From Datnioides undecimradiatus (Eukaryota > Chordata > Actinopteri > Lobotiformes > Datnioididae): a stretch of 64,000 nucleotides of DNA. The notes under the pieces were generated by a model, which ran no database searches, was not told the origin of the DNA, and saw nothing but the letters and a program-made list of their open reading frames with translations. Shown here piece by piece: positions 1-11,931 of this stretch (its first letter is position 1; every line of letters begins with the position of its first letter). The position numbers were made by a program, and so were the translations under genes. The stretch lies in NCBI GenBank assembly GCA_008933995.1, contig WARS01000071.1, forward strand, positions 7,217,018 to 7,281,017. The letters run 5' to 3'.

Positions 1-541
1 TCAATACTTAAAGCTAATGAAAACATTAGAGTTAGAGCCCATTTAGAAGTGTTTCTCCCAGTGTGTCCTTGAGGCTCCAGAACAGTAATTGAGCTAAAGA
101 AGACAATATAGACCGTCTCTGCTGTGTGGCGCATTTCACAGAGGCACCATAACACAGCCAATAATGTGGAGAGCAGAGCAGTTTCCATATAAGTTGCATA
201 ACACAATAAACCACCAGGTGGAGCACCAGTAGCAAGTACACAAGGGACTCTGTGTGCACACACATAAACATCATTTGGGTCTTTAATTACATTTCCAAAT
301 AAATATGACCAGACTTAATAAAACTACTCCCCGCCCCGCCAACCTGTTTTATTATTTAATTTAATATTATTGTCTGAAGTGATTCTCAAAAACAAAAACA
401 AATACTTATGCATATGCTCAATTTCTCTTTAATTTACTGCCTTTAATTTACTGTCAGGATGTCACTAAACTGATAAGAACAAGTGAGAAGTGAGGGTGAA
501 AATCACATATTATTTCAACTGAAAATAAAAGCCCATTCAGT
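1..541. other. non-coding stretch, nothing specific
   Basis: Single-copy-looking AT-rich DNA. A short C-rich run lies near 329-340. I see no splice-flanked open frame, RNA gene or recognisable repeat. Confidence 0.5.
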
Positions 542-640
542 TTACTGCATGTACTGTTCCACCAGAGCAGTAAACCAGATAGCCAGAAGTCCAATCTTAA
601 ACACTACACTGAGCTCGGAGCCACTGCGCTGACAGTCCAT
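542..640 (-). CDS. candidate small or terminal coding segment with one membrane-like stretch
   Basis: On the minus strand an ATG at 640 opens 32 codons ending in TAA at 544-542. The second half is hydrophobic (VVFKIGLLAIWFTALVEQY), as expected of a single membrane-spanning helix close to the C-terminus. The frame stays open upstream to about 770, so this may be the end of a terminal exon rather than a free small ORF. A possible acceptor (CTGCAG before GAATGAGG, near 720) keeps this frame. I recognise no family. A chance ORF or a conserved non-coding element is at least as likely. It would need transcript support. Confidence 0.2.
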   Translation of the reverse strand: MDCQRSGSELSVVFKIGLLAIWFTALVEQYMQ

Positions 641-2042
641 AGGAGAACGATATTGTGACTCATACATGTAAATGAGCTTTATATTTAAGGAGCGAAATTT
701 GTTCGAAAGCAGGAAATGAACCCTCATTCCTGCAGATCTTTTTTTGGTACTTCGCCATCCCCTCGAATCCACTTACTGTGGGAATAAACGAGGAACAATA
801 AGTCTTTCCTAATGCCTCGCTGAAAACTGAACAACTCCGGGACAAAAGAAAATGTTTCATACATGTATTTCAGTGGCATCTATATACTGATACAAGCAGA
901 GATAGATAGTGTTGATCAGTTCACTTAGCTGTCCTTTTAAAATTCATAGATAATGTGGATGTTTTAGTTTTAATTTGAGCTCTTTGTTCAAGGTAAGATT
1001 TACAGCTGACAGGAGGAGACAGCTCTGATGTATAGCTAACAATCGTATTCTCACCGATTTCATGGGATAAATGTAATATGGCCTCCTGGTTATTGTTCCT
1101 CACAGTTTCCAATGAAACCACTATAATTCATCTTAACAAAAAGCCTTCATTGTTTTTTGTCATATACTGTATATGATATATATTTCTGCCATAGAGGCAA
1201 ATATGGTGGCCCAGCTGGCCTGACCACAGGTATGGAAACACAATGCAGAGCAAACCAGAGGTGATATATTTTAGGGCGACTGTTTCGTCTTCTTCTATCA
1301 CAGACCTACTCATTTTCAAAGCTCACTATGATCAGACAGTAATATTGCATCAAGGTTATGAAAACTCATAATTCACACAGCACAAATCCGTGCTGCATTA
1401 AATTCACTCTAACAGATGCTGTCTGTATCACACTGGAGTGACTCACTGATCAGTCAATGGTAAGAGCCCGCTCCCACAGCAAGCATGAAATCTTGCCTGG
1501 GAGCTGAATGTGGAATGTTAACTGCACACATTTTCATTCCACTGTGTTGGCTTGCCACTTCTTACGTCTCTCTGACCTCCCATACACTCTCTGCAGTGTG
1601 AGAGCAGCCACTTATCTGAGTCAGTGTTCCTGGACGGGCACAGCGGTGTGCTGACAAATACACCAGCGTTTTACAACGGCGCAGCCTGCTGTAATTCATC
1701 CACCCGGGCTGACTGTAGCCCCACGTGTTCACGTCCTGTAGGCGCCACTGCTGACAAACTGACGCACACCTACACACTGACACACCAACACACACTGACA
1801 CACGCACAAACGCGCTAACCGCCCACCCACCCGTCCAACGCAACCAAAACCCTGTCAACTGTTGAGCATCGCAGGGGCAAGATGAGAAAGAAATACTGTT
1901 CACAGTTCATGTAATTCTGTCACAGGTTCAGTGCATCTGTCAGTCTCTGTGATGGTGTCCAGCAGGCTCCTGCATAATTAAAAGGTGAATGAATCCTTGG
2001 ACTGTGTGTGTGGTGTTAGCAAATATGTCACGGCTTCATGTA
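641..2042. other. non-coding stretch with scattered short minus-strand open frames and a CA-rich patch
   Basis: Several minus-strand open frames lie between 660 and 1320, one encoding a short hydrophobic run (TSGLLCIVFPYLW). None has a matching splice pair or known homology. An imperfect CA-rich patch covers about 1760-1815. Nothing else stands out. Confidence 0.4.
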
Positions 2043-2060
2043 CAAACACACACACACACT
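2043..2060. repeat. (CA)n microsatellite
   Basis: Short run of CA dinucleotides seen directly in the sequence. Confidence 0.85.
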
Positions 2061-3399
2061 GAATGTGTAGGGAAGCAATAACTGCCCGTAGATATTGTCT
2101 CAGAGAAGCTTGCACATTCACTGAGTGACAGGCGTGTTACGTCTCTATCACCAGCAGCTACATGTGCGTGTATGCAAACAGCACGGGCATCGTCAGAAGC
2201 GTAACCTAAAATGATCTTGTATGTAGCAGCCATATTGGTTGCAGTTGTAGTCTACTTATGCAATGTGGTGAGTGATCTTACAGCTGTTTGTGTGTTCTGA
2301 TCGTGTAAGGGTCATTTAGAGGACAAATACACCTTCAAGCATTAGGCTGACGGAAAACTACAATCGGCATTTAACATTACAGAAAATGAGATTTGACAAG
2401 AGTAACCATGTTGTGTTTGAATGTCTTAACAGTGAGGGTTCATGTGGCGTATCACACATTACATTTTCCTTATAGCATAGAGCAGGTTGAGATATAAAAC
2501 AAACAAAAACAATAAACAAAACAGCTGACGCGAGGCTTTAATGCCTTGCTCCAACACAAAGAATGGAATTTGATAAATTAATTTATGCGGATGTGAAACT
2601 AAAGCACACAAGGTTCATCAGAACAGTTTCTGTCTTCACTAATTTTATACACAAAATAATATCTCTTTGAAATACACAGATATGGTGAATAATAAATGGA
2701 GGAATGAAAATCCCTTAACCATAGCAAATATATCCTCCATTCTATTTACAGTTTCATTTTTGAAAATGCTTTTCTTAATGTTTGGTCCATCTACTCTCTG
2801 CAACAAAATTCTCCCAGTGTCAAAATCTCATAATGTCTTTTTATAAGCTTATAAGAGCAGATCAAAGAGGCATTGCCTATTCCTCCTCCACTACACCACA
2901 GTGCTAATAAGCTAATAAGAACAAAACTGAATGGATGATCCACCTGGGCCTTTAAAGAGCATAGTGATGTCTAAAACTTTAACATATGTAACAAGAAAAA
3001 CTTGTTTTTCCATGGAGAATCAGAGTAGGTCAGAGGGAGTGTGCAGCAGTCAAGGCTGAACTCAGGGATAAAAAAAAAAACCTGGCTGCTGTGCACGAAC
3101 TGCGTAGAAAATATACGCCAAATAATACCGTTTACCGTTTACTGTGAATACTTACTGCATTATTTTATACACCACGCATTCATTAAATAGCTGCACTGTT
3201 GTATTTTGTCTTTAGCTACTTGCTCAATTGAATTTTTAAGACTGAACTCTGAAATGGGATTTTGTACATTCTCTCTTTTGAAGCGGTGCCTGAGTAGCCT
3301 TTTGTAAAAAAATAAACAAACAAACAAAAAAACCCCAACCCTGCCCAAACCTACTTAAAAAGAAAATATTTGGTAATATATTTTATACTATGTTCACAG
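2061..3399. other. non-coding AT-rich stretch
   Basis: No coding evidence. A short A run lies at about 3070-3079 and an A-rich run with CAAA units at about 3307-3335. Confidence 0.5.
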
Positions 3400-3730
3400 T
3401 AACTGATTTTTTGGCCACTTGGGGGCAGCAGGAAACATCTGCTGGACTTACTATATGTTATATAGTTGCTTATATAAACACGTCTGTCATATATCTGTCC
3501 ACCTGGTAAATGTAAGTCCATCATTCGCTCTCCTTTTAGCTGTGTTTTCAGCTGTTTAATGCTACACCATGTTCACCAGCTAGTTGCAACCCTTTAAAGA
3601 GCAGCTAGTTGTCTGTGTGCCCTTTTTTATTGCTGAAACCAGCTAAATAAACTGGGTAAAATCTATTAGAACTGCGACAGATTGTACGTTCATCACATTT
3701 ATAAAGCTGAGGAGCTGCTGAGGGGCTGCT
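3400..3730 (-). repeat. dispersed repeat family A, minus orientation
   Basis: It shares the string GTTCACCAGCTAGTTG (3573-3588) with the copy at 15840-16000. It also contains, reversed, the AAGTCCAnnATTCnCTCT and TTTTAGCTnTGTTTT blocks seen in other copies. The start carries TTTTTGGCCACTTGGGGGCAGCAG, which I remember as common in teleost repeats. The copy is strongly diverged and its borders are approximate. No protein coding is seen. It is probably a non-autonomous element. Confidence 0.5.
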
Positions 3731-4610
3731 GACTGTAACATATACTGTGTATGTGTGCTTATGTGTCTGTCTGAGATTTGGGACTTCTATCTTGGCTCCT
3801 ACACAGTGTTAGCACATTTCCTCAGATATTATTGTGTAGGAAAATCAAACCCAGATGACAAACAATAGAAAAGCACAAATCTTATCAAATATTATCAAGG
3901 AGGCAGCTTTACTGGAATAATTGTACAGCGCTAAAAGACACAACTTTCCAACTATGTTGTTGTTAGTTATGCGATGTTGTTTCCAGAGCTTGTTCTGACT
4001 GAAAAAAGCCCAGTGGAACAAAATAATATTTATAGTATCCTCTTAGCTACGCATCAGTTTTTTCAGCTGTGATTGTAGAGGTGTTTTTGATAATTGGGGC
4101 ACTCCAGCTAAACTGATAAAAACATTTGGACAATGCTTGACATTGTCTGCTGCTGGGCATGGGTATAAAATTAGACATTTTATTTTTAATTTCCTTCCTA
4201 CTGCAATATTCTGTGACGTTCAATTTTTGTAATTTGATTGCATTATCAGGCTATATTTGGTTTGAAATAAAAAAAGGTGCAACCAATTTTCCATGAGCCA
4301 CAGAACATGAATCAATTAGTCACTTACATGAGTTTTCAAGATCATTGTGATTAACAGCCATGAAATTGTCTTTTACTTAGTCTTGAAAACATTAATTTAA
4401 CGTCAACGCTTCAAAATATCAATAACTAGAATTACCGCCTCATGGTTTTGTGCCCCTGCCCGTCAGTCAAGTGGCAGTTTACATCGTTTCTATCCAGGTT
4501 AATAGCGAAGACTTTAAAGGATTGTATTAAAAAGCATTAGTTGTTGTTTTGGGAGAAATGGAAGTCGTCACTATACTCACGTGTGTGGTTCAGGTGAATA
4601 ATTTCCAGTG
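3731..4610. other. non-coding stretch, nothing specific
   Basis: AT-rich DNA without a supported gene or a repeat I recognise. Confidence 0.5.
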
Positions 4611-4614
4611 TTAA

Positions 4615-4730
4615 ACATGCTGTCGCCATATAGAGACACAGAGGAGAACAGAGGACTGGTGGAGAGCTTCATCCCATGGTGCAACAACAACCACCTGAAG
4701 GTCAATATCAGCTACAATGTCATGTGGATG
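4615..4730 (+). mobile_element. LINE reverse-transcriptase scrap (non-LTR retrotransposon)
   Basis: The plus-strand frame reads RGLVESFIPWCNNNHLKVN. This fits the block in fish non-LTR reverse transcriptases where a helix ending in W-C-x-x-N-x-L is followed by a leucine/asparagine turn (typically LVxxFxxWCxxNxLxLNxxKTKE). Only about 30 codons are recognisable, and the K-T-K-E part has already decayed. No long terminal repeats or tail are visible. It is a dead fragment. Confidence 0.5.
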
Positions 4731-4902
4731 TTTCACACATACGTCCAACCCAACAGCACAGATGAGTTTCACAGTGAGCACAGATTCAGATCAGTGACAC
4801 CAGTTCAGTAAAATACCAAATGTGGAATATGATCACAATTTTCTCTTTGGTTCCTCAGCTGTGATGCTGGATAATGGCCAGTGTAAGTGTTTCTGCTGGA
4901 CA

Positions 4903-5172
4903 TTAGGTCACAGTGAAGTTGACCTTTGACCTATAAAATATTATCATTTTAACCCATTTGACATTGTTGTGAGATTAATCATAATTATATATGTATTCTT
5001 GAGTTATGGTGTCAGTTTGTGAATTCATGAGTTATGGTCTCAGTGTCCTTTGACCTTTGAATACTATATCAGTTGATAGTTCAAATGCTAAATTTGAAGC
5101 TTTTCTGAGACATTGCGTTCACAAGAATGGGACTAACAAACAGACAGACAGGCCAAAAAGCATAATACCACA
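4903..5172 (+). repeat. dispersed teleost repeat with TGACCTTTGACC head
   Basis: It begins AGGTCACAGTGAAGTTGACC and ends GACATTGCGTTCACAAGAATGGGACTAACAAACAGACAGACAGGCC. I recall this arrangement from a very abundant teleost repeat (head TGACCTTTGACC, tail GCGTTCACGAGAATGGGACGGAC). A second TGACCTTTGAA block sits at about 5050. The copy is diverged, with no coding capacity. Naming is from memory. Confidence 0.55.
4920..4932 (-). promoter_or_regulatory. perfect DR1 nuclear-receptor-type site inside a repeat
   Basis: TGACCTTTGACCT is the exact reverse complement of AGGTCA-A-AGGTCA, the DR1 consensus bound by RXR heterodimers and HNF4-type receptors. The site is present in the sequence. Whether it is bound is unknown. 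Confidence 0.45.
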
Positions 5173-6495
5173 CTCCATAGTCCAACTGGGAGTCTAAAGT
5201 CTCTTAAATGATGTTTAATTAGCTTCTTTTAGTAAAATAAAAAGTGAAAATACTGAAACATACACGTTTGTGCTCACAGCAGTTTCAACTTAAACAAATG
5301 GGAATGCAACTCTGAACATAAATGTACTTTGACAAAACAATCATCCTCGCAGGGCCAGTGAAATTGCTTCTACTTTGTCAAGCCCCCCCCCATCATTGGC
5401 CCATTGGGAGGTGATGTCACGTAGCCCGATGCTGACATACAGCCCCTGTTAGATCTACACAAGGCCTGCTAACAAGCAGAACCAAGAGTTGCCATGCTGG
5501 GTCCCACAGAGCCACCAAGCAGGCCCGTAATAAATGTCTTCTGTAGCTGTGCACTTCCCCTCCAGCCTCTGGTGATGAGCAGAGGGAGGGGAGAGACGGT
5601 GAAGACAGAGAGAGATATTGATCCAGGTCTCGCTCCTTGTTCTAAGGGTGAATATACAGCTGCTGGGTATTGGCTTTTGCAGTCTGCTTCAATAATCACC
5701 TTTTTTCTCATTGTTTCTGCTGGTCATCTACTGTTTTCAGCCACATGTACAGTACATTTACACCACAATCCACTACAATTACTGATTGCTTTAGTAAATT
5801 CTGCAATTTATCAGTCTACTTTTTATCCCTTTCTATCATTGATAAACGATAAAGGTAAAATCTTTGATAATGAGTGGAAATGTGTCTCTCTTCCTCGAAG
5901 CTACAACAAGTACAAGCTCCATGTTTCCAGCATTAACACTTTAGATGAGCCAACACCATCCGCTATCCCCACTGTCTGGTGAGAATCTACTAATAGCTTG
6001 TTTCAGTCACAAAGTTATGTCATCGGGGCTTCCTGTGGATAAAGCAAGTGTTGTTCTTTACTGGTGCAAGTGTTATTCTGTTCTGCCTGAGGAGAGCAAG
6101 AGCAACAAGGACTCTCATTTTTTTTACCTCTAATTATGTCTCTACATGAACCATTTTAGAGGCAAATTACAAAATACATGACTTATGTAAGTGTCACCAG
6201 GATTTGATGAGTGTTTAAATGATACTTCAACACTGACTGATGTCAAGATCACTCTCATACGTGTCTGTTACCTGTCTGTAATAAGTTACAGTCAGCAGCC
6301 GTAACAGGAAACAGACCTGGATCTGTCATCTGTCGAAAAATAGCTAAATCTGAGTTTCTAAGCTCAAAAATACGCAAAACAAGTCATATGGCATCTGGTT
6401 GACTGTCTGAAGCTATACGTGTACAATACTGTGAATTTTCATTTTAACACTTCTCTTTACAGACGATTAAACCCTTTACAGATCCCAACTGGTTG
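5173..6495. other. non-coding stretch with a long but unsupported open frame
   Basis: A frame open for about 160 codons runs at 5494-5982 on the + strand, with opposing minus-strand frames, but the translation has no recognisable domain and no splice support. A C run lies near 5384. I treat the stretch as non-coding. Confidence 0.45.
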
Positions 6496-6648
6496 ATTTT
6501 ATTACCTTTGGATGGAATCAGGCTAGCAGTTTCCCTCTGTTTCCAGTCTTTATGCTAAGCTAAGCTACACAGCTGTAACTTTATATTTAACAGACAGACA
6601 TCGGTGTGGTATCAAGCATATATGTCAAAATGTTGAACTATTCTTTCA
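6496..6648 (+). repeat. half copy of the GCTAAGCTAAGC foldback element
   Basis: It matches the right arm of the element at 39211-39664: TTACCTTTGGAnnnAnnCAGGCTnGC, TTTCC, CCAGTCTTTATGCTAAGCTAAGCTA, and a right end of AAAATGTTGAACTATTC. The left arm is absent, so this is a solo half or an unrelated truncation. Confidence 0.6.
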
Positions 6649-7560
6649 ATTCTGAATGCTGGGGACTCTTACAATATGAATCATATATTATGTGATCTGC
6701 TGTTAAAATGGCTTTTATAACTGGAGTAAAAACTTGCAATTGTCTACATGACATACATGGCAAAAGATCATGTTTTTGCACTGATTAGCCCTGTTCCTAA
6801 GCTAACTGGGTGGATGAGAGTGATATTTTCTCATCTAACTCTCGCCCAGAATAAAAAAAGTGAACGTGCATATTTCACAATAAGTCCAACTCTTCCTTAA
6901 ACATGACCAAAAAAACAAGGCCAACAAAATGCACATTCATTACACTTACAAAAACACCCTCCTCCCTCTCTTCTGTTTCTGTGTTGCTGAAAAGGCCAGC
7001 TCTATAACCAGGAGGGATGAACATCACATGCACAAATATGAGTTACACAAGGAGACTTATTTATGTTTTAGCCTGCCTTGATGACAAAATGCTTTTTTAG
7101 TTTTCGAGATTTATCAGTGAAATCAGCTGAAAGCTAAACATGCTGAAATATGATGGAGCAACACTGACAGCAGTACAGTACAGTAGCTATATATATCCAA
7201 CAAACCATTCACTTACACCCTTTTCCCTGCAGAAGGATGTTACTGCCAAACGTTGTTCAGTTACATTAAAGGGAGAGGCAGAGGCTGTTACAATGGTTGG
7301 AGAAAGAATCGACTACCATAAAAGGCTAATACGACTTCATATCTATTTATGCTGTCTGCTAACAGTGAACCTGTAGATGTTTACAGTTTTTTTCTTGGGC
7401 TGTTCGTGGTTGAAACATTGCCCAGATATTATAGATATCTGAAGACCTGACTCTAAATAATGCAGGACTTCAGAAGTGCTTTGAGTATGTTGTGAGTATG
7501 TTGTAGTTAGTATGGTAAGACTATAGGGAAGGCAGATAGTCAACAGATAGTTAAGCAGAT
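6649..7560. other. non-coding stretch, nothing specific
   Basis: No supported gene. A small tandem duplication of GAGTATGTTGT lies at about 7481-7503. Confidence 0.45.
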
Positions 7561-7573
7561 GGGGGGGGGGGGG
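7561..7573 (+). repeat. oligo-G tract (13 G)
   Basis: Thirteen consecutive G bases, seen directly. Confidence 0.9.
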
Positions 7574-9860
7574 CTTTTCACTACAGCAGTAGCTAGAGAA
7601 GCCGACAGCTTTCATACTGCTCCTCTGTATTTACTGTAGGTAGAAGCTATCCCAAACACCTGCTTAGCTCGTTCGCTGACTGGCTTGTCAGGGAACTGAG
7701 GGAACTTTGTTGATGGCATGCAAGCCCGCCTTCCAAAATCTGAAAGCATCCTCCTTTCGCATTGTTGGACATGGGGGATGCTGATCTCAAAATGTGAAGC
7801 CTGCTGAAATATTCAGAGCTAGGAGCATTTGGCGTTTGTAGGATTCTCATCAGTGCTTTGCCCATTAAAGCGATCCCACTGCACCGCTCTCCCTCGTTCA
7901 CCACTGCACGCACTGAAGTGTAATTAGAGAGAGAGGTTGCACATTTCCCTTGGGCCATTTACCATCCTCACTGTACTGCTGCTGGTTCCTTTCTGCATGT
8001 TTTCATTTGGTAACATCTTGTGCCAGCACTTTGGCACGGGCTGACCACAGCGATCCAGTTCAGTGACTCCACAAGATTAAAAGCACGGCATGGTGCTGAA
8101 TAGAAGGGTTAACATTTATAGATTTAATTAAAATTTAAAAAGCTGCCACGCTAATATTGGCTTTCATAATTACAAATGAATGTAGAGATGCGTAAATCAC
8201 TACCATCACTTCAAAGTAAAAACAGACTGTTAATGCAATAATAACCCTTAGAGCATGAGGCAGTTTTTAGGTTTGAAAAGAATTGACGTGATTTTGCTCT
8301 GGATGTCCGTATCTCTGACTTTCTGTCCTCATGAAGCAGAACTGTGGCAGAAGCTGTAGGGTGGGTGATGTGAGCTGTGAACTTCCCTCCCTGACAAAAT
8401 GACTTTGACGCTGTATTGGTCTCAGGCAAAATAAGACATAAAGCACCCAATAAGCTGCATGTTACGTGTTCACCTCTGCAGTCATGTGCTGTTGTGTCAT
8501 GCATCCCAAGCGTGCTCAGCCCAGTGTCTACAGTCTCTACACTGTTAAAACACGCTACCCATATATTCAGCACAGCCCCTGGGCCCCCAGGGAATTATTG
8601 CATGCTATTGGTTAGTAGCTGCCAGGGTGAATCCTCCACCAGTGCTCATTTAAAATGCTGTCAAAGCTTTAATAGTCCCGGGGGCCTGAGCTTAGAGAGG
8701 AAACGCTTCAGTCTACTCTGGAAACAGAAAAGGCAAAACAGACAATACTACGCCATAGGAAGTAGTACAATTGCTTTGTTTGAGCTTTGTTTGAGTTTTA
8801 AACTAATCTGCTGTCTGGCATTATGCTCTGCACAACTGTATCTTGCATTTCTAACCCATTTTCTAACTATTGGGGTTAATTCTTTGCAGGCTGGATTAAA
8901 TCTATCCGTTTGATTGTGAGCTGTGTGTGGTTTATCTCTTTCAGTGCTATCTGACCCCCAGAGTGGGACTGGACTTTCTCCAACATTCAGCAGGACCTTA
9001 AATCATTTAATCACATCCAGTAAAATAATGATCCTGGTTGCTCAGGACATCCTTTTCTACAGTGCTGTCTTTAACAAGATTCCTATTACCATTTGATATG
9101 TTACAAATATGAACACCATTACTTCTAAAAATAAGGTTACTGTAGATGAATATGGCCTGAAAGTTGACCTACTGTGTAATTATTCAAATATAAAGAGCAA
9201 CATATTGCTGGATTGGGGGGTTGCACTTGCATTACCATAAACCACACCAGCTTCTGCTACATTATATTGCAGCCCGGGGTGTCATATTAAACGGATTTCT
9301 CAGAGACGGTCCCACGTAAATCCTATGGGAGGCAAGATCAGGCCAGCTGTACAGCAGCTGTCCCCAGCTACTCAAATTGGCCCTAGCACTAAAAACAAAA
9401 TGAAATTAATATGCTGTTTTGCTCTGTGCAATGTGAGGGGATTAGAGCATCCAACAGTATCAGGATTTAGGATTCAGCGCGTACTACACATGACCAGGCG
9501 GAGGGTTCAACAGCAGCAGCCGTGCTCAGGCAGGGTAGCGCAGAGGGCTGGAGGAGGAGCATATCTGTCCATTAAGAGCCACACTTAAACAGGAGCAGAG
9601 GCTGTTGTGAGGATTACACCAAGGTCATATTAAATATGCGCAGATATTTTTTTTTCTGAAAAGCGCTGCAAAGTGGTCTAATTAGAGCGAACATCAAAGC
9701 TTGTTTAGCCAACACTGAAAGTAATAGGATCAGAAGAAGCCATTGGATCACATGCGTAACTGTTAGCACTGCATATATAGCAGTGTAAGGTCACAACATG
9801 GTAAACAGACAATAGAGATGACAGTGTAGACAGTCGTATTGATTAGTCGTTAATTTTGGC
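7574..9860. other. non-coding stretch with multi-frame open segments
   Basis: Open frames of about 100 to 165 codons occur on both strands between 7647 and 8913 without domains, splice support or codon bias. The stretch has ordinary complexity and could contain conserved non-coding elements, but nothing can be asserted. Confidence 0.4.
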
Positions 9861-9876
9861 AAAAAAAAAAAAAAAA
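9861..9876 (+). repeat. poly-A tract
   Basis: Sixteen consecutive A bases. Confidence 0.85.
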
Positions 9877-10373
9877 TACGAGCAAAGTTTCAAAAATGGT
9901 AACTCCATTATGACCCCTGTCCAATTCTCAAACTGATATAAAAAATGAAAATAAGTCAGCATACTTGAATTAAGCTTGAATTATGGTCCTGCCCTAAGCT
10001 TGACAACCAGGGTTAGAACATGCTTCTCTCCCTGCCAGTATCTGTTAATGTGAACACATAGTACGTTTAGTAAGATAATAATATCCAAAAGTCCAAGTGT
10101 ACCTCCTGTTTTCTGTATGTGTCATTAATTGTGCCCTGAAAAGCCTGAATATAAATGTGCACTCTCTCCCAACTGCTTTCCTGCAACTTGGAAACCCGAC
10201 GATCTTTCTTTCTTAATTTGGCTGATCAGGAGGTTATACTTGTCAAGTTTGGATGCTGAATTCATCTTTCAATCGTCCATCTGGAAGAGCACAGTGCTAG
10301 TGGAGATGAGTGCGGTATACATCAGAGAACTGTCAGTCTCTTCTGTTCTCTATGTTCTGCAAAATAATCTGCA

Positions 10374-11560
10374 ATGAGAACTTCAATGAAGAAGAGGACT
10401 CTAGAGATGTGGACACTCCATCTGTCTCCTTGGTGGACACAACTGCAGCATGTTCATTACACAAAAAAAAACCAAAACTTGAAGTGTGAAACTACCAGAA
10501 ACAAAAAGAATATTTTTTATCCAGAGTCACTGCTACTGTTGGATGAGATAGACTGTCTTTCTCACCAGCCATGAGAGCAGCCTGGTGAAAATGTAGGACC
10601 CTCAGGGCCGTGAAAGTTCAGCAGGGGGAGCACTGGTCATAGGGACAACCAGCTCTGCCAGCTGAGCTGGGGCAGGGACAGGTTGGAGGCTAGAGAGAGA
10701 CACAATGACCGAGGCCATGGCTGTAAACTTCCTTTTAGCCGTTAACAATATGCTTCTGGACCAGAACAAAGATGTCTGGAGGATACAGCTGTCAGAGGAA
10801 CGCAAAATGCTGGATAGTTGGTGGAAGAAGGAAGGAACACAGCTGCTTTTTCTGTCCTCATGTGGCTGACTTCCTGAAAAAACGCTGAGGACAGGACTGT
10901 AACACAGTCTATGGCAACAGCAATATATTTGATTAAATTATTCATCCGTCTTTCTATGATGAACACAAAGTCCAGCTCCCATTCGTTGGCTGTTTTTGTC
11001 ACTATGAACATTTGGTTAAGCTTAACCCAGTCCATGTCACTGGCCAGAGGTTAACTCCCAACTCATACGACATCTCATACACCTTAACTCTGATCTCCCC
11101 GTCCAACGGGGGAATGTCCAAGCAATCAGTTGTACCTGGCATTTGTCTGATCAGATGATTGACAAGCTCCAGCCATCATCTACCACACATCCTCAGATAT
11201 TGTCAAGTATGTCCTGTAGACACCTGTTAGTGGACAGTTTGTGCAGCAATGATGGACTGGAGATAGACTCTGAATACCCTGCCTTGCCAATATGGGCAGT
11301 GCATGTCTCATAGATGAAGCATTGTAGCTCCATCTTGTGAGAGCGCTGGGAGTATTTCCATAGCTGCTGCTGCCATCTCACCACTGACAAAGCTCATCAG
11401 TCAGTGCTCTCCAGCTGGTCCATGTTCCAAAGCATGCTTGACACCAAGGGACATGAAGCTGAATAAATCTGGATCTACGGCAGCAACCAAGACGGAGCAT
11501 GATGGGCAGCGTTTAGCCAGAGCAGTGTCAGACTAATTTATCCTTGACTATGCTGTCATC
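10374..11560. pseudogene. unassigned coding-like relics on both strands
   Basis: On the + strand near 10374-10470 a frame reads EEEDSRDVDTPSVSLVDTT, and near 10703-10840 another reads MTEAMAVNFLLAVNNMLLDQ then LSEERKMLDSWWKKEG. On the minus strand around 11150-11000 a frame reads LDIPPLDGEIRVKVYEMSYE then LGVNLWPVTW, and a neighbouring frame (11035-10742) continues with an aromatic/charged run containing ANEWELDFVFIIERRMNN. The pieces lie in different frames, broken by stops. They look like protein-coding DNA that has decayed, perhaps a transposon or retrocopy, but I do not recognise the protein and cannot say which strand was coding. Confidence 0.25.
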
Positions 11561-11865
11561 TCGCAACTGAGATGAGTTGCTAAGCCTATGGAGCAGGCAA
11601 AGTGAAAGTAGAACATCATTCTGTGGATTTAAATGCAATTTTTTTGAGCTCCTAACAGCCCGATGTTCAGTGTATATAATGCTTCTTTTTGACATTTCCT
11701 GTTTCTTTTACATTATTTGGAAGAAGCAGGTATGTTATGAACATATCCATGTATCTGGGGTCACATCGTTTTTCATTCACATTGTAGATTTCAGCTGAGA
11801 GACACTGGTGGCACTCGTAACAGCTGAGTCTGCAATCCAAACTGTGTCACACACCAGCTTGAATC
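11561..11865. other. non-coding stretch
   Basis: AT-rich DNA between the relic patch and the microsatellite. Nothing is recognised. Confidence 0.5.
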
Positions 11866-11921
<56 letters not shown>

Positions 11922-11931
11922 GTATATACAG
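11866..11931. repeat. compound (TA)n(CA)n(TA)n microsatellite
   Basis: A TA run to 11880, then CA to about 11914, then TATATATGTATATA. The ends are near-complementary, so the tract could form a hairpin or left-handed DNA. Confidence 0.9.

Noticed and set aside
5494..5982. 162-codon plus-strand frame
   Set aside because: No domain, no codon bias, overlapping minus frames and no splice or promoter support.
8416..8913. 165-codon plus-strand frame
   Set aside because: Composition is typical of translated non-coding DNA (Cys- and Leu-rich patches) with no recognisable protein.
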